This document shows positions 1-10,074 of a stretch of DNA of 64,000 bases, piece after piece. Each line of letters begins with the position of its first letter. Within the stretch, counting starts at the first letter, position 1. The stretch covers positions 744,001 to 808,000 of the forward strand of contig JAPFFF010000011.1 in NCBI GenBank assembly GCA_039105265.1. The letters run 5' to 3'. The notes below the pieces were generated by a model. The model was not told where the DNA came from. It saw only the letters and a program-made list of their open reading frames with translations, and ran no database searches. Made by a program: the position numbers and the translations under genes. The stretch is from Tritrichomonas musculus. Lineage: Eukaryota; Parabasalia; Tritrichomonadida; Tritrichomonadidae.

Positions 1-1
1 T

Positions 2-3000
2 AACCATGAAGGAAGAATAAAGGTACTAGAAGAGAATCCAGTAAAGCCAGATGGAGAAACATCACTGCAATACGAAGATGGTCTTGATGAATTCATTATA
101 GACAAAAATAGTCTATCACAGACGCAATCAGGTGATTATTATGAACTAGAGATTAAAGGTGACTTTACAGGCTACACTGGAGATTTATTCGAGGTGATTC
201 TTCCATCATACATCAGTAGAGAGACTGCTATAATTGGTTGCAACAAAGGCACATTCAGCAACCCAGTAATAGCCGACACTATAACATACAGAGAAGACTC
301 GGCAGCAAAGATAATAATGAGCATTAATAATAGCCCACTACAGCTATTCACTTCTGGTTCACTCAGAATAAACTTCATCGGCAAACAGAAAACGCTCTCA
401 ACAGTAGCAAACCTGAAGTGCAACCAGGTAGAGGCAGAGAATTGCTTTAAGCTCTATTGTTCACCCCTTCCAGACTTCTATGAGATGAAATCATTCGGAG
501 AAACGGGAACTGGTGAATATTATGCTGACTGGGGATATAAACCAGGCTCTGAAGAGTTTGATGCATTGATTAAAGGGCAAACATTTGAGTTTCACGACCA
601 AGCATTCGGTACCGACTATAAAATGACTAAACAGAATGGTAAATGGGTAGGAAATAATTACTGCTATAACATTTCACTGAAGACAACAAGGAAGAATCCA
701 GGCTCACATGAAGTAGCGTTTATAGCAATCAAGAAGAACGAAGCGAATAGAAATGTATTGCATTTACTGAGTGACTATACAGGCACCGGAAATGCACTGC
801 AATTACTGGCTGATAAGGGAATGCTCATAGCAAAAGATAATTGCACAATAAAGACATACAAAGAAGATGATGATGCATGGAGAGCTTACTTGTATCCAGT
901 AAAAGATTTCGCTGACTGCTCATATACAGCAACACTAAAGTATCTCGATAAGGAATATGACGTAAAAGTTGACTTCGAGTATAAATCATCAGGATTGAAC
1001 AACTACAAGCTCCAGTCAGATAACTACTTTGAGCATTTAGAGTATCATTACAGCTCCACTATAGAGCATACAGACCCTGACGGAGAACCAATGGACGGTC
1101 TTGTTATATTCATGCCATCCAATAACGACCTGATATTTACTATATCTGATGTAGACTACGAAGAAGGAACGAACACATTTGAGTTTCTGGCCGGCTCTGG
1201 TTACGATACGGTATCACCAAGGCCTGAATCTTGCACAACATTGTACACCAACTACAACATACAGACAACAGGAATAGTCATAGGAGAGAACATAGAAAGC
1301 CACGTATTTGTGCTGAATTCATTAGGCAATACAGTAGACATAGCAGTGAACCATATCAGCAGCTTACAGGATGCATGCAAGAAGCTACAGGATGAAATAG
1401 ATAACTTCAAGCCTAAAACTACCTGGTTCGATATAGTCAGAGATGTTATCAGTATCGGCAACTTCATAATGAACTTTGCGAATCCTGTAGGGCTACCAAT
1501 GACAATAGCTAATGGAGCAATAAGGTCTATTAAAGGTATCTCTATGGCTGCTAACGAAGCAAAAGGTGTGGAGCTCGAACTGGAAGAAATAATCCCTCAT
1601 ACAGAATTCTTATCGGCAACAGATGTGAATCGTACAGATGAACTGCAACTGGTAAACACAGAAGAAATCATTCCAGGTGAACAATATGTACATAAATACT
1701 TCTGTAACGGTATAGCTGAAGGATGGAAGATACAGATTAGCGTTGAAGGCTCTGAATGTGAATACGTTATGGGTAATGATAGAGAACTAACATGCAGCTC
1801 AGAAGAGTGCTATCAGGGAACAATTAAGGTCGAATACGAATATCCTTACCTGCTCATTTGTAGCCCCAAACAAGCAGCAACAGTAAAGCTCATTAGAGAA
1901 TACGGAAAGAGACCTGTACTAGGCATGGGTGAAGAACTTACAGATAAACAAGTACTGACAGCAAAGGCAACAATGGAGCTCATTAACAAACACCAGAGCA
2001 AACTGAAAGGTGAAACTAATGAATCATTTACAGTTGCTTTACAGCCATATGCTAGGAAAATAGACTTAATAGATTACACATATGAAAAGACCACAGATAG
2101 TAATTTATACGGTAGCTTTAAGTTAACATTAAATAATCCACCACCGAGCTTCAAGGTTCGTTTATGGTTTCATTGGGAACCTGTAGACCCAACACTGCAA
2201 ACTAAAACGTATGTAAATCTTGATATTGTCGATAACGTTATCGTCAAGTATGACTTCGAGTATATGATATATAACGAATTAGGTGGTGGAGCAAATGTAT
2301 TAGGTAACATTGCTTTAACCAGCCCAAGTGGAGTTCCAACGCCTATATTTGAAGGCAGCGGTGCTGAGATGAGATTAAATGCTACATATGAGAATAACAT
2401 TATATTATTACCATGGAGGCATGTTAGAGCAAGACAGAAATATTATCACAAAATATTTATATTCAAGCATGACGAAAACGATATCATCTATACCGATAGA
2501 GTAGCATATGAAAGTGATTTAGATACACTGAAGGCAACCATTCCGACAATCCCTGATAATCTCGTTACAGATGAATCATTAACGACTACACTACAGGATT
2601 ACAAGCAAAGCTTGCAGGCATCTTTAGATGCTTATGCATTGAAGACAGATATACCAACTCTACCAGAGAATATAGTTACCGGCGAATCATTAGCGACTAC
2701 ATTACAGGATTATGCATTAACGACTTCATTACCTGATATGTCGTTGTATGCATTGAAGACAGATATACCAACTCTACCAGAGAATATAGTTACCGGCGAA
2801 TCGTTAACGACTGCATTACAACCATATGCAATGAAATCAGATTGTGACGCTAAATATCCCAGTATTGATAACTTCAAGGTGCAAACAGAAGAAAACATAA
2901 CATATATGTATACAAGAAATAAATCATCGTATAGTTTTCTGGTACCTCATACATTCTCGTTCGGGGCCTTGAGGCCAACAAAAGTAAAAGCAAGATTGTA

Positions 3001-4597
3001 CTTCAAGGTAATAATAAATGATTCGTTATCGACTAAATCTCTATATGTTGAATTCGAGAGCGATTGTCCCGATTCTGGGTTCAATTATGCATATGGTTGC
3101 GGCGTAAACAATCCTGATATATTCCAAGATGGAACATTTGATGATGGCACAATGTGGACAGACTATTATTCAGACCCGAACAATAAGAATTATTTCGTAG
3201 GAATACAGAATTTCTGGTTGCTCATCCAAACACCCACTGCTATATACTTCGATGAAACAAATGAAGGCAATTATATTATATCAATAGCGGATAAATATGT
3301 TTATACACTAGACATAGTAGATAAGTATGCATTGAAGACAGATATACCAGAACTACCAACTAATTTGGTTAATGAATCTGCACTGAGTACCGCATTATAT
3401 GGCACTGAATTGAATATTGCATATCCAGCAAACTTATATGAGGGTGTATATATTACCCCTAAGCTACCCAATGCTGGAGTTCATTTGATATTTGATGTTA
3501 ATTGGGGTGATAATCAAGATGATGATATAATGCATATTGATGTAATATTTAAACCAACTGGTTCTACTAGCACTTATGACAGTATGGACAGGTATGATAG
3601 CAATAGTAAACGCATTGATTCAATAATATGGCGTCATGATGATTCACTAATTGTATATGTATCGCATATTTCAACACATAGAAATAATAATCCTATAGCA
3701 TATAACTTCATTAGAGCACAAATCGAATCACCATTCATTAAAACCGCAAATGTTGCTGATGGAAGTCCAGAACAAATCACAATTCAATGTACACAGAATG
3801 ATAGTGGTTGTGTAGTCCCAGATGCTGATATAAGAAGAGTATTAACAACAAAAAATATTATCGTAAAGTTCAAACGAAATGCTGATGATACAACATATGA
3901 AGAAGCTGAATATACTTATTCTGGACGAAAGAGTGGAAATCTCATATACAAATCAGTAAGTAGTGAGTCAAGTGAATCGATAGATATTCGTGTACTTTCA
4001 CGTATTGTTTCATTGAGAGCAGAGGATGATACATTGACTAATATATATGATGCATCTATCACATTAATCAGCAACCAACCTGTGAACGATAATATGATTA
4101 CTTCGGTGAAATATATGAATGATAACTTTGCACTGAAGTCATATGTTGATGAACTTCACGCAACAACAAACACTACCATCACTCATTACTGCCCTATAGA
4201 AGCTGGTGAAGAAATATCAGATTACAAGATTGGTAAACCCGTATATCTATCAGGACATGTATATAAGTACGATACAGAAGCTAAACGATTCATTAGCAGC
4301 GCCATTACTGATAGCACTGATTGTATCTGTTCAGTTATTGTTGATGGAACCTGGAAGGAATTCGTTGGTGTCATTACTAGCGTCGATGAAGAAAACGGAT
4401 GTATAACCTTTGCGACCCATGGTGACTATTTATTCTATGTTGATGATGCAAACGTGTACCAGATTGGCGATGTAATACTCTATGATGGAAGAATCCTGGA
4501 TGAAGATTATGCACTCACATTGAAGATACAACAGAGCATAGTAGGGAAAGTAAGCGGAAAAATAAACGAACATTATTTAGCGCTATTCAAGGCCTGA
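2..4597 (+). CDS. Fibre/spike-like giant structural protein, 5' end outside window
   Basis: The frame is open from base 2 (first codon AAC) to TGA at 4595-4597, giving at least 1,531 residues; the start lies to the left. The middle has a coiled-coil stretch followed by a hydrophobic glycine/alanine-containing segment (about 1430-1560). It then has shaft-like repeats built on ALKTDIPTLPENIVT (about 2630-2850, again near 3325) and a distinct C-terminal domain. It is homologous to the giant proteins of Mav-B (26724-33776) and Mav-E (61596-64000). All share the CTTLYTxxNI element before the coiled coil and an FGxxWxxxxxGxWxG module. The repeats resemble phage/viral fibre shafts, so a virion spike or attachment role is inferred. 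Not a named family. Confidence 0.75.
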   Translation, partial: NHEGRIKVLEENPVKPDGETSLQYEDGLDEFIIDKNSLSQTQSGDYYELEIKGDFTGYTGDLFEVILPSYISRETAIIGCNKGTFSNPVIADTITYREDSAAKIIMSINNSPLQLFTSGSLRINFIGKQKTLSTVANLKCNQVEAENCFKLYCSPLPDFYEMKSFGETGTGEYYADWGYKPGSEEFDALIKGQTFEFHDQAFGTDYKMTKQNGKWVGNNYCYNISLKTTRKNPGSHEVAFIAIKKNEANRNVLHLLSDYTGTGNALQLLADKGMLIAKDNCTIKTYKEDDDAWRAYLYPVKDFADCSYTATLKYLDKEYDVKVDFEYKSSGLNNYKLQSDNYFEHLEYHYSSTIEHTDPDGEPMDGLVIFMPSNNDLIFTISDVDYEEGTNTFEFLAGSGYDTVSPRPESCTTLYTNYNIQTTGIVIGENIESHVFVLNSLGNTVDIAVNHISSLQDACKKLQDEIDNFKPKTTWFDIVRDVISIGNFIMNFANPVGLPMTIANGAIRSIKGISMAANEAKGVELELEEIIPHTEFLSATDVNRTDELQLVNTEEIIPGEQYVHKYFCNGIAEGWKIQISVEGSECEYVMGNDRELTCSSEECYQGTIKVEYEYPYLLICSPKQAATVKLIREYGKRPVLGMGEELTDKQVLTAKATMELINKHQSKLKGETNESFTVALQPYARKIDLIDYTYEKTTDSNLYGSFKLTLNNPPPSFKVRLWFHWEPVDPTLQTKTYVNLDIVDNVIVKYDFEYMIYNELGGGANVLGNIALTSPSGVPTPIFEGSGAEMRLNATYENNIILLPWRHVRARQKYYHKIFIFKHDENDIIYTDRVAYESDLDTLKATIPTIPDNLVTDESLTTTLQDYKQSLQASLDAYALKTDIPTLPENIVTGESLATTLQDYALTTSLPDMSLYALKTDIPTLPENIVTGESLTTALQPYAMKSDCDAKYPSIDNFKVQTEENITYMYTRNKSSYSFLVPHTFSFGALRPTKVKARLYFKVIINDSLSTKSLYVEFESDCPDSGFNYAYGCGVNNPDIFQDGTFDDGTMWTDYYSDPNNKNYFVGIQNFWLLIQTPTAIYFDETNEGNYIISIADKYVYTLDIVDKYALKTDIPELPTNLVNESALSTALYGTELNIAYPANLYEGVYITPKLPNAGVHLIFDVNWGDNQDDDIMHIDVIFKPTGSTSTYDSMDRYDSNSKRIDSIIWRHDDSLIVYVSHISTHRNNNPIAYNFIRAQIESPFIKTANVADGSPEQITIQCTQNDSGCVVPDADIRRVLTTKNIIVKFKRNADDTTYEEAEYTYSGRKSGNLIYKSVSSESSESIDIRVLSRIVSLRAEDDTLTNIYDASITLISNQPVNDNMITSVKYMNDNFALKSYVDELHATTNTTITHYCPIEAGEEISDYKIGKPVYLSGHVYKYDTEAKRFISSAITDSTDCICSVIVDGTWKEFVGVITSVDEENGCITFATHGDYLFYVDDANVYQIGDVILYDGRILDEDYALTLKIQQSIVGKVSGKINEHYLALFKA

Positions 4598-4743
4598 ATC
4601 AATTCCGTAACAGCCTTAATTTTGTTTTTAATGCTCAATAATCTATTCTCTATGTCGTTAACGTCTCTCTCTATTTCTTCTGCTAGGATGTCTATGTTGT
4701 GTTGTATATTAGTGTGGTAGTATTGCTTTACCTTGCCAGACAT
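4573..4743 (-). CDS. Small coiled-coil protein (56 aa)
   Basis: ATG at 4743 to TAA at 4573, overlapping the last 25 bases of the convergent fibre gene. The product is almost entirely a charged heptad-type helix (IDILAEEIERDVNDIENRLL). A TTTTATTGCCAGAAAA leader stands directly before the ATG, matching the T-tract start context of the other Maverick genes, which is why I accept it despite its size. A similar small coiled-coil gene occurs in Mav-D at 43891. Function unknown; a role in fibre or virion assembly is only a guess from position. Confidence 0.5.
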   Translation of the reverse strand: MSGKVKQYYHTNIQHNIDILAEEIERDVNDIENRLLSIKNKIKAVTELIQALNSAK

Positions 4744-4759
4744 TTTTCTGGCAATAAAA

Positions 4760-5461
4760 TTAGCAGCACAGCTTCAGTGATATCCCATATTTAATGAATT
4801 CGGTATAGATATCGTTATAGCAATACTTCAACTCTTCTGTACGGCCATCCTTAGTGACAAGTATTTTGTCTATCTTTATCAGCTTTGCAGTAGAAGCAGA
4901 GCAACCACAACCAACTTCATAGTCATCCAGAACGAAATCTACTTTATCGCATTCTGTTAGTAGCTTTATCATGCTCATTAATGTACCACTCTTACATACT
5001 ACATATGAGTTTACCTTTAGTGGATTCTCAGAGTACATCTCAACGAGCAACTCCAGGAACCTATTTTTCTTCTCTAATGAATCTAGTTCAGTGCCTAAAT
5101 CTATGATGCCTCTCTCTTGTGCCAACAGGGAATTGCTGTTTGTTACTGCTGCTGATGGATACTGTAAACTCTCCGGATTCGTCTGTGTATGTAAAGCCTG
5201 ACCAGACGGATTTGTTGTTAGCTGGTTGGGCTGTTGTTGTTCCGCAAGCGGCCCAAGGCTTTGCTGAGTAAAATTTACGTTGCCAGGAACTGGCTGCTGT
5301 TGTGGTTGCTGTTCTCCCTGCGGTCGACTCGCAAGAGGCTCGTCGCTGACGCAAAAGCTTTGCTGTCGTGGCGTTATCTTTATGTTAACATTAGTGTTTT
5401 GCTCTTGCTTTATCGTATTGTCTGTTTCACTGCTTAGTATTCTTGCTGCTCTTAGAGTCAT
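4760..5461 (-). CDS. Conserved Maverick accessory protein, Gln/Pro-rich N-terminus (233 aa)
   Basis: The ATG at 5461 is preferred to the upstream GTG because it follows the TTTTTGTGTGCTACAA leader typical of these elements. The N-terminal half is Gln/Pro/Asn-rich and low in complexity. The C-terminal ~110 residues align with the Mav-B (26081-26605) and Mav-E (55200-55730) proteins: a GC(C/G)-containing centre, then KIDKILVTKDGR and a tyrosine-rich YNDIYTEF ending. The family is unnamed to me. Conservation in three divergent Mavericks argues for a real element function, possibly a virion or regulatory protein. It is divergent from the small gene at 5499 across a 37-bp shared promoter region. 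Confidence 0.65.
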   Translation of the reverse strand: MTLRAARILSSETDNTIKQEQNTNVNIKITPRQQSFCVSDEPLASRPQGEQQPQQQPVPGNVNFTQQSLGPLAEQQQPNQLTTNPSGQALHTQTNPESLQYPSAAVTNSNSLLAQERGIIDLGTELDSLEKKNRFLELLVEMYSENPLKVNSYVVCKSGTLMSMIKLLTECDKVDFVLDDYEVGCGCSASTAKLIKIDKILVTKDGRTEELKYCYNDIYTEFIKYGISLKLCC

Positions 5462-5498
5462 TTGTAGCACACAAAAATGTATTTTCTATACGGCTAAA
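5462..5498. promoter_or_regulatory. Bidirectional T-tract promoter-like spacer
   Basis: Only 37 bp separate the ATGs of two divergent genes. Each strand carries a T-run (TTTTTGTGTG reading left, TATTTTCTATA reading right) 10-25 bases before its ATG, which is then preceded by an adenine pair (CAAATG, AAAATG). The same arrangement precedes most Maverick genes in the window. Confidence 0.45.
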
Positions 5499-5720
5499 AT
5501 GGCTTTTGGGAGCTGGTTCAAGCAGATAAAAGATGCAGCAAAGGACTTCGTTAATGGATTCAAGTACGGATGGAATAAAAAGAAATCTATAATAGATAAA
5601 ATACCACTGATCAATCAAGTATCAAAGATGTTACCTAAATTCGATAACTCAAAGAATCCTGCGCTGGAATATTTTGGCTCGGATGGGTACTATACAGCTC
5701 CAACAAAGGATCCTGGGTGA
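5499..5720 (+). CDS. Small basic virion-like protein, MAFGSWFKQI start (73 aa)
   Basis: The start ATG at 5499 follows a T-rich leader; an open frame further upstream is only antisense to the neighbouring gene. The N-terminus (MAFGSWFKQIKDAAKDFVNG) is an amphipathic, Trp/Phe- and Lys-containing helix. It resembles the starts of the Mav-B 22783 (MGFKNFITSGWNRL) and Mav-E 50873 (MGFFKKLIKQSIG) proteins, which lie between ATPase and capsid genes. This copy is shorter, so it may be truncated or a diverged relative. Amphipathic N-termini suggest membrane or DNA binding, as in adenoviral core proteins, but that is inference. Confidence 0.5.
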   Translation: MAFGSWFKQIKDAAKDFVNGFKYGWNKKKSIIDKIPLINQVSKMLPKFDNSKNPALEYFGSDGYYTAPTKDPG

Positions 5721-6003
5721 AAATAAATGTGATATTCGGAATCTACGCCCGAATATACTATATGTTTTGTCTGCAGTATAGAACTGTTGCAGAATAACAT
5801 TTAATATAAAACACTAGAAATTCGTTACAACACTTCCGGTAACTAACAGTGAAAAATAGCCTGTTACCAAAAATAGCGATTTTCCGTATATAGAAACTGA
5901 TAGATTGCTAAGAAGTAATATATGAATGTTCGTGATGGATGCCGAGAAAAAACGCAATATCTCGAATGCAAATAAAAACAAAATTTTTTTTCGGGTAAAA
6001 TAG
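5721..6003. other. Gene-free spacer with hairpins before the PolB pseudogene
   Basis: No coding potential seen. Two clear inverted repeats: TATTCGG/CCGAATA at 5733-5755 and GGTAAC/GTTACC at 5838-5868. A long T-run (TTTTTTTTCGGG) lies just before the polymerase ATG, as at other Maverick genes. I see no similarity to the structured RNA of Mav-B and Mav-E. Confidence 0.4.
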
Positions 6004-8420
6004 ATGACTCTGCCAAACTTCACTCTCAAGCAACTCGTAAAAATATATAACGCTTTCAATGGTGACAGAACAACAGTAGCACAATGGCAAGATGCATTTG
6101 ACCTTTATGACCACCGAGACGCAAGACTAGCAAGATACTTATGGCAAGATGAAATCGTACCAATGTTGAACCAGACCAACTATACCGGAGACCGTAACAA
6201 CTTCAATCAAATCATAAATTCCGCCAGAGCATACTACAGACCAATCAGAGAAGAACAGAAAAGACTCGAAAGAAGATGGAGCGATACAGTATTGTTGGAA
6301 TACCGTTTACAATATCTAATACCTGAAGACCCATTTGATGCTATAGATAAGAAATTATCACAGTTCCATCAACGACCTAGAAACTATGCTGAATGGAGGG
6401 AACAACAAAATGAACTTAACGATGGCCAAGCAGAACTCGTTGAAGCTACAATGCAGAGACTATATGATAACCCAACCGACTGGTTTGTTGACTTCGAACA
6501 ATTCACATTACGCGGCCGTAAATTACTCTTCCCACGACTCAGACAGTTCTTCGATGAAGCAATAAGACCACTGCAAGAAGATATGAACCGTTTCGTTTTG
6601 CTCTTTCAGGTCAATAACACTATGCAACCTAAGGCAATACCACTTACACCTGAACACTTGCAAGAACTGGTCCGTAAATTAACCGAAGAAAGCTTTGTAT
6701 ATCAAATCGATGATGAAATCTCTCCCGATATCGTTTCAGACCCAGGACCTGATGACTTTATTGCTTCTTGGTCGATATTCACTAGAGTCGGTATAGTACC
6801 AATCAGATACCAAGGAGAAATGAAAAAGAATAAAGAACCTGGATTCTTCCAACACATCAACTGGGGCCAGTATATGATACTCAATACGATATACTATAAA
6901 GAAATAGAAAAGGACATGAATGAGATATCGTTAGAGTACAATCCAGAGTTCTGTACGCAACTCATAGAACCGAAAGTATATAAGAAACAGAAAGATAAAG
7001 CTCCACCGTCATACTGGTATGCAGACTTCGAAGCAGACGTAAGTGGTGATATTCACGTGCCGTTTATGTGTGTCGTACAGGACATGAAAGGAACAGAAAA
7101 GTACTCTAGGGTATTCAAAGGCAGAGACTGTAATGTACAGATGTTAAACTATCTCCCAGATGGTGCTGTTGTGTACTTCCATAACCTCGCATACGATATC
7201 AGAATGTTTGCCGGTTTCGGCATTACATCTTCTATCATTAAGGGCACAAAGACCATGAAAGCAAAAATCATATACAAAGGAAAAAAGATAACATTTAAGG
7301 ATTCCTATCCAGTTATTCCCAGCAAGCTCAGTGATTTCCCTAAGATATTCGGTATTAAAGGCGTAAAGAAAGAACTGTTTCCGTAATAATACTACACACT
7401 TGAACGACTCGAATCAGGTGCAATAGGAATCATATCTGAAGCAGGAATGAATGAAGATAGGGTCTGGAAGGAAGATGACTACAAGATATTTAACGAGAAC
7501 ATAGATAGCATAGAAGGATGCAGGAAAGGCGAGAATGAATTCGATATGTGGCTTTATTGTTCATTCTACTGCAAACAAGATGTCAACATCTTACGTAAAG
7601 GCTTCAACAAGTTCCGTAACGACTTCAAGAAAGAATTCAATATCGACCCGTTCGAGTTCGTTAGTATCTTATCACTGGCCAATGAAGTCTTCAACAGGCG
7701 TGTATGCTATCCCAATAAGAACCTGTACAAAGTCGGTGGAATAGTCAGAAAGTTTTGCTCTCAAGCTGTCTATGGTGGAAGATGTATGACTGCATACAAT
7801 AAGAAATGGCACACAACGAAACCATTAAGTGACTTCGATGCTGTCAGTTTATACCCTAGTGCAATGGCTGAATGTTATACCGTTGAAGATCTACCAGAAG
7901 TAATACCAGAGGATAAGCTTAATATGGAATTCTTATCGAGGCAGGGAGCGTACATAGTAGAAATCAGAATAACTAAAGTGAATAAACATTATGCATTCCC
8001 ATTAATAGTCAGAAAGAAACCTGATGGACTAAACCTGAATGAAGACAAGTTAGAGCCTGATGAAAACCTTACTATGGTCGTAGATAATATCATGTTAGAG
8101 GACCTTATAGAGTTCCAGAAGATAGAATTCGAGTTCGTTCGCGGTTACTACTGGGCAGGAAAGAGAGATTACAGCATCCAGAAAGTAATCAACAAGGCAA
8201 TCCATTACAGAACATCTATAAGTTAATCATGAATTCTTGCTATGGAAAGACAATACAGAAACCAATAGAGTTCGAGCATAGATACGTCCGTGAAGGAGAC
8301 GACTTCGATAAATTCTGGATGAGGCATTATACGAGTATCATAGAAGCAACGAAGCTAAACAATAGTGACATATACGACATAAAGGTACGTAAATCAATCG
8401 ATAAAGACTTCAACTTCATA
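6004..8420 (+). pseudogene. polB: Protein-primed family B DNA polymerase, broken (Mav-A)
   Basis: PolB motifs are readable in order: Exo I YADFEAD (about residue 340), Exo II YFHNLAYD (390), then Exo III FYCKQD, motif A DFDAVSLYPSAM and motif B NSCYGKT. Two adjacent in-frame stops (TAATAA near 7384-7389) interrupt between Exo II and Exo III without changing frame. A frameshift lies near 8205-8222, just before motif B. Homology stops near 8420, so motif C (YxDTDS) and the C-terminus are gone; the sequence continues into the 3' end of the integrase read on the other strand. The DNCF...H module seen in the Mav-B and Mav-E polymerases is not visible here. Clearly non-functional. Confidence 0.9.
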
Positions 8421-9490
8421 TCCCTTAATGTTCTTATCACTCTATCCATAATGGCAAGTGCACCGTGAAGCTGTTCGGTTTTATCATTAAGCTTCCTTTT
8501 CGTCTTCATGAATGGCAGATACTGAACTTTTTTCTGTCTAGGAACCGGCCAGTAATCGACAATATTATGTTTATCATAAAAGCCAGTCGCTGCGGGAGAC
8601 CAGAAACTTTTCTCTGAATCGCCGTATAAGTGCCTGATAATAATACCCTGCTGATAGAACCTTTCCATTGCTAATATGAAAAAACGTGACGATTTCACAT
8701 TTACTTTCCCATACGAGTTCGTAGCGGCATTTATAACCTTATTCATAAGTTGTGCGTACAGGAAACGAGTATTAATGTTTATCGCTAACAAATAACAAAA
8801 TGTAGCCTTTTCGTTGCTGGAGGGAATAATTCCTCTATCCTCGAACATTATATTGATGATATAGGAATGACGCGCTCCTGTTTTATGTAGTTGGTAACAT
8901 TTTCGATTTCGCTTCAATGGAAAAGATGTAGTGAAAGCTGTTTTGTTTATGTTTAATGTACCAAACTGTTGCTTTAGTGATTCTGCTTTTTGTTTACTCT
9001 TAAACCCTATTACTGTGCCTGGAGTGAATCTATACTGTTGCGGTAAATCTCTATATTGTCTTGCTGCAAAGTTAAATATACCAGATACATAATCTTCTCC
9101 AACAGATTCCAATCGTATGGCCGTCATGACCTTTATTATTTCCATTATTGCATCTGGTGGTATCTTATTGTTAGTTGCCGTATTTATATCTGCTATAAGT
9201 GCTTGCCTGCTAGTAGGTCGTGCTATTTTACTTAAACTGCTTCTTAACAGAATCATTAGACGATTATATTCGATTTTAGTTAATGCGGGAGCAATGGCTT
9301 TTATGAGCTCGAACAATTTATCTGTAAGTTCCATTATGATCTCGTTCTCGTCATCCAATTCTGTATTATCAATATAGTTATACTTTTGATACGCCTTAGA
9401 TATCTTCAATCCCTTAGCTGTCCCTATCATGTCTTCATCTTGCTCCTCTAGTGATTCCCTTTCAGACTCAGCTGTTTCTTTATAGAACAT
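8327..9490 (-). pseudogene. Retroviral-type (rve) integrase, 3'-truncated (Mav-A)
   Basis: The core FCYLLAININTRFLYAQLM ... LYGDSEKSF ... LAIMDRVIRTLRDM aligns with the intact integrases at 20803 and 48748. Homology ends at the RDM motif near 8412; the rest of the frame down to 8327 is antisense polymerase, so the C-terminal SH3/chromo-like half is lost. The first catalytic Asp position appears as Asn in this copy (IINIMFED against QMDTFID) and the third as Asp. The start is set at 9490 because a T-rich leader precedes it and a divergent gene begins at 9533; an upstream in-frame ATG at 9577 is also possible. Probably inactive. Confidence 0.7.
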
Positions 9491-9532
9491 TTCAGCATCG
9501 TAAAAGAAACTTTTTTCCGCATGGAAAAGAGC
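9491..9532. promoter_or_regulatory. Divergent promoter-like spacer between integrase and a small basic gene
   Basis: A 42-bp spacer with a T-run on each strand (TTTTTTCCGC to the right, TTTCTTTTACG to the left), followed by a purine-rich leader and ATG. This supports the starts chosen at 9490 (-) and 9533 (+). Confidence 0.35.
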
Positions 9533-9787
9533 ATGACCGAAGGATTTGCGACTGCAAGGAGCATGACCGAAAACCATTTAGCAACAAGAAAGCCATACCA
9601 GAAAAAAACTTTTGCTACAGATACATTAGCGAGAATTAACTGGAGATTAAAGTATTATCGTAGAGTTCTCAATAATGCTGATAACCGAAAGGATTAACGG
9701 TTCAATGAGAAGATACAAAAGAAGTATGACAGAGACATGAGAGTAAGAAGCTTGCTGAAAAAAGCTGTAAGCCACTTGTATGAGTAA
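9533..9787 (+). pseudogene. Small basic protein with one in-frame stop
   Basis: ATG at 9533 gives 54 codons to TAA at 9695. The same frame then continues for 29 further sense codons (RFNEKIQKKYDRDMRVRSLLKK) to TAA at 9785. The composition is strongly Arg/Lys-rich throughout, which suggests one 84-codon gene split by a nonsense mutation. A direct repeat GAGCATGACCGAA at the start duplicates the ATG in frame. Possibly a DNA-binding or core protein; no family recognised. Confidence 0.4.
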
Positions 9788-10074
9788 TTATTTTTGGCCT
9801 TTCATTTTTCCCGAAATGGTCCCGTCAGAAATAGACGGCGACATTGAAGTGACAAAAAATGATTTTGTCGTGAAATTGAATGAAACGTAAATGTCCTGAG
9901 TGAAAAGTTCGTTGTTAATAAAAAACAGGTGTTTTTAACGAAAGCATAGTGCGGGCAGTAGAGTATCTGGGAAGTTATCCAAAAACGCGAATTTTACAAC
10001 TGTGACGAAAAAATGAATGGGCTACGGGGTTTGGAGGGATGTTTGGCTGTAAGCCAGACATCACTCCAAATACT
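9788..10074. other. Terminal non-coding region of Mav-A with end hairpin
   Basis: No gene longer than about 25 codons. One such short frame (about 9815-9890) follows a T-tract and may be a remnant. The last 46 bases hold a near-perfect inverted repeat (TTTGGAGGGATG...CATCACTCCAAA around TGGCTGTAAGCCA), the last structure before composition changes to host DNA. Read outward it ends in AATACT, matching the AGTA termini of the other elements. Confidence 0.4.

Larger units (their letters stand above)
1..10074. mobile_element. Mav-A: decayed Maverick/Polinton, left part outside window
   Basis: Protein-primed PolB, retroviral-type integrase and several genes homologous to those of Mav-B and Mav-E identify a Maverick. 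The left end lies outside the window. The right end is placed at about 10074: an imperfect 42-bp hairpin (10029-10070) sits there, the bases on the reverse strand read AGTATTTGGAG (other Mavericks here start AGTAGATA and AGTAGTTA), and composition drops sharply to very AT-rich host DNA. The polymerase has stops, a frameshift and a lost 3' end, and the integrase is fused to it tail-to-tail, so the copy is dead. Its base composition is more GC-rich than Mav-E. The end position is inference; no target duplication could be checked. Confidence 0.75.

Noticed and set aside
5280-5498. N-terminal extension of the small gene at 5499
   Set aside because: Antisense to the conserved gene 4760-5461 and Cys-rich nonsense; homologues start at the MAF/MGF methionine.
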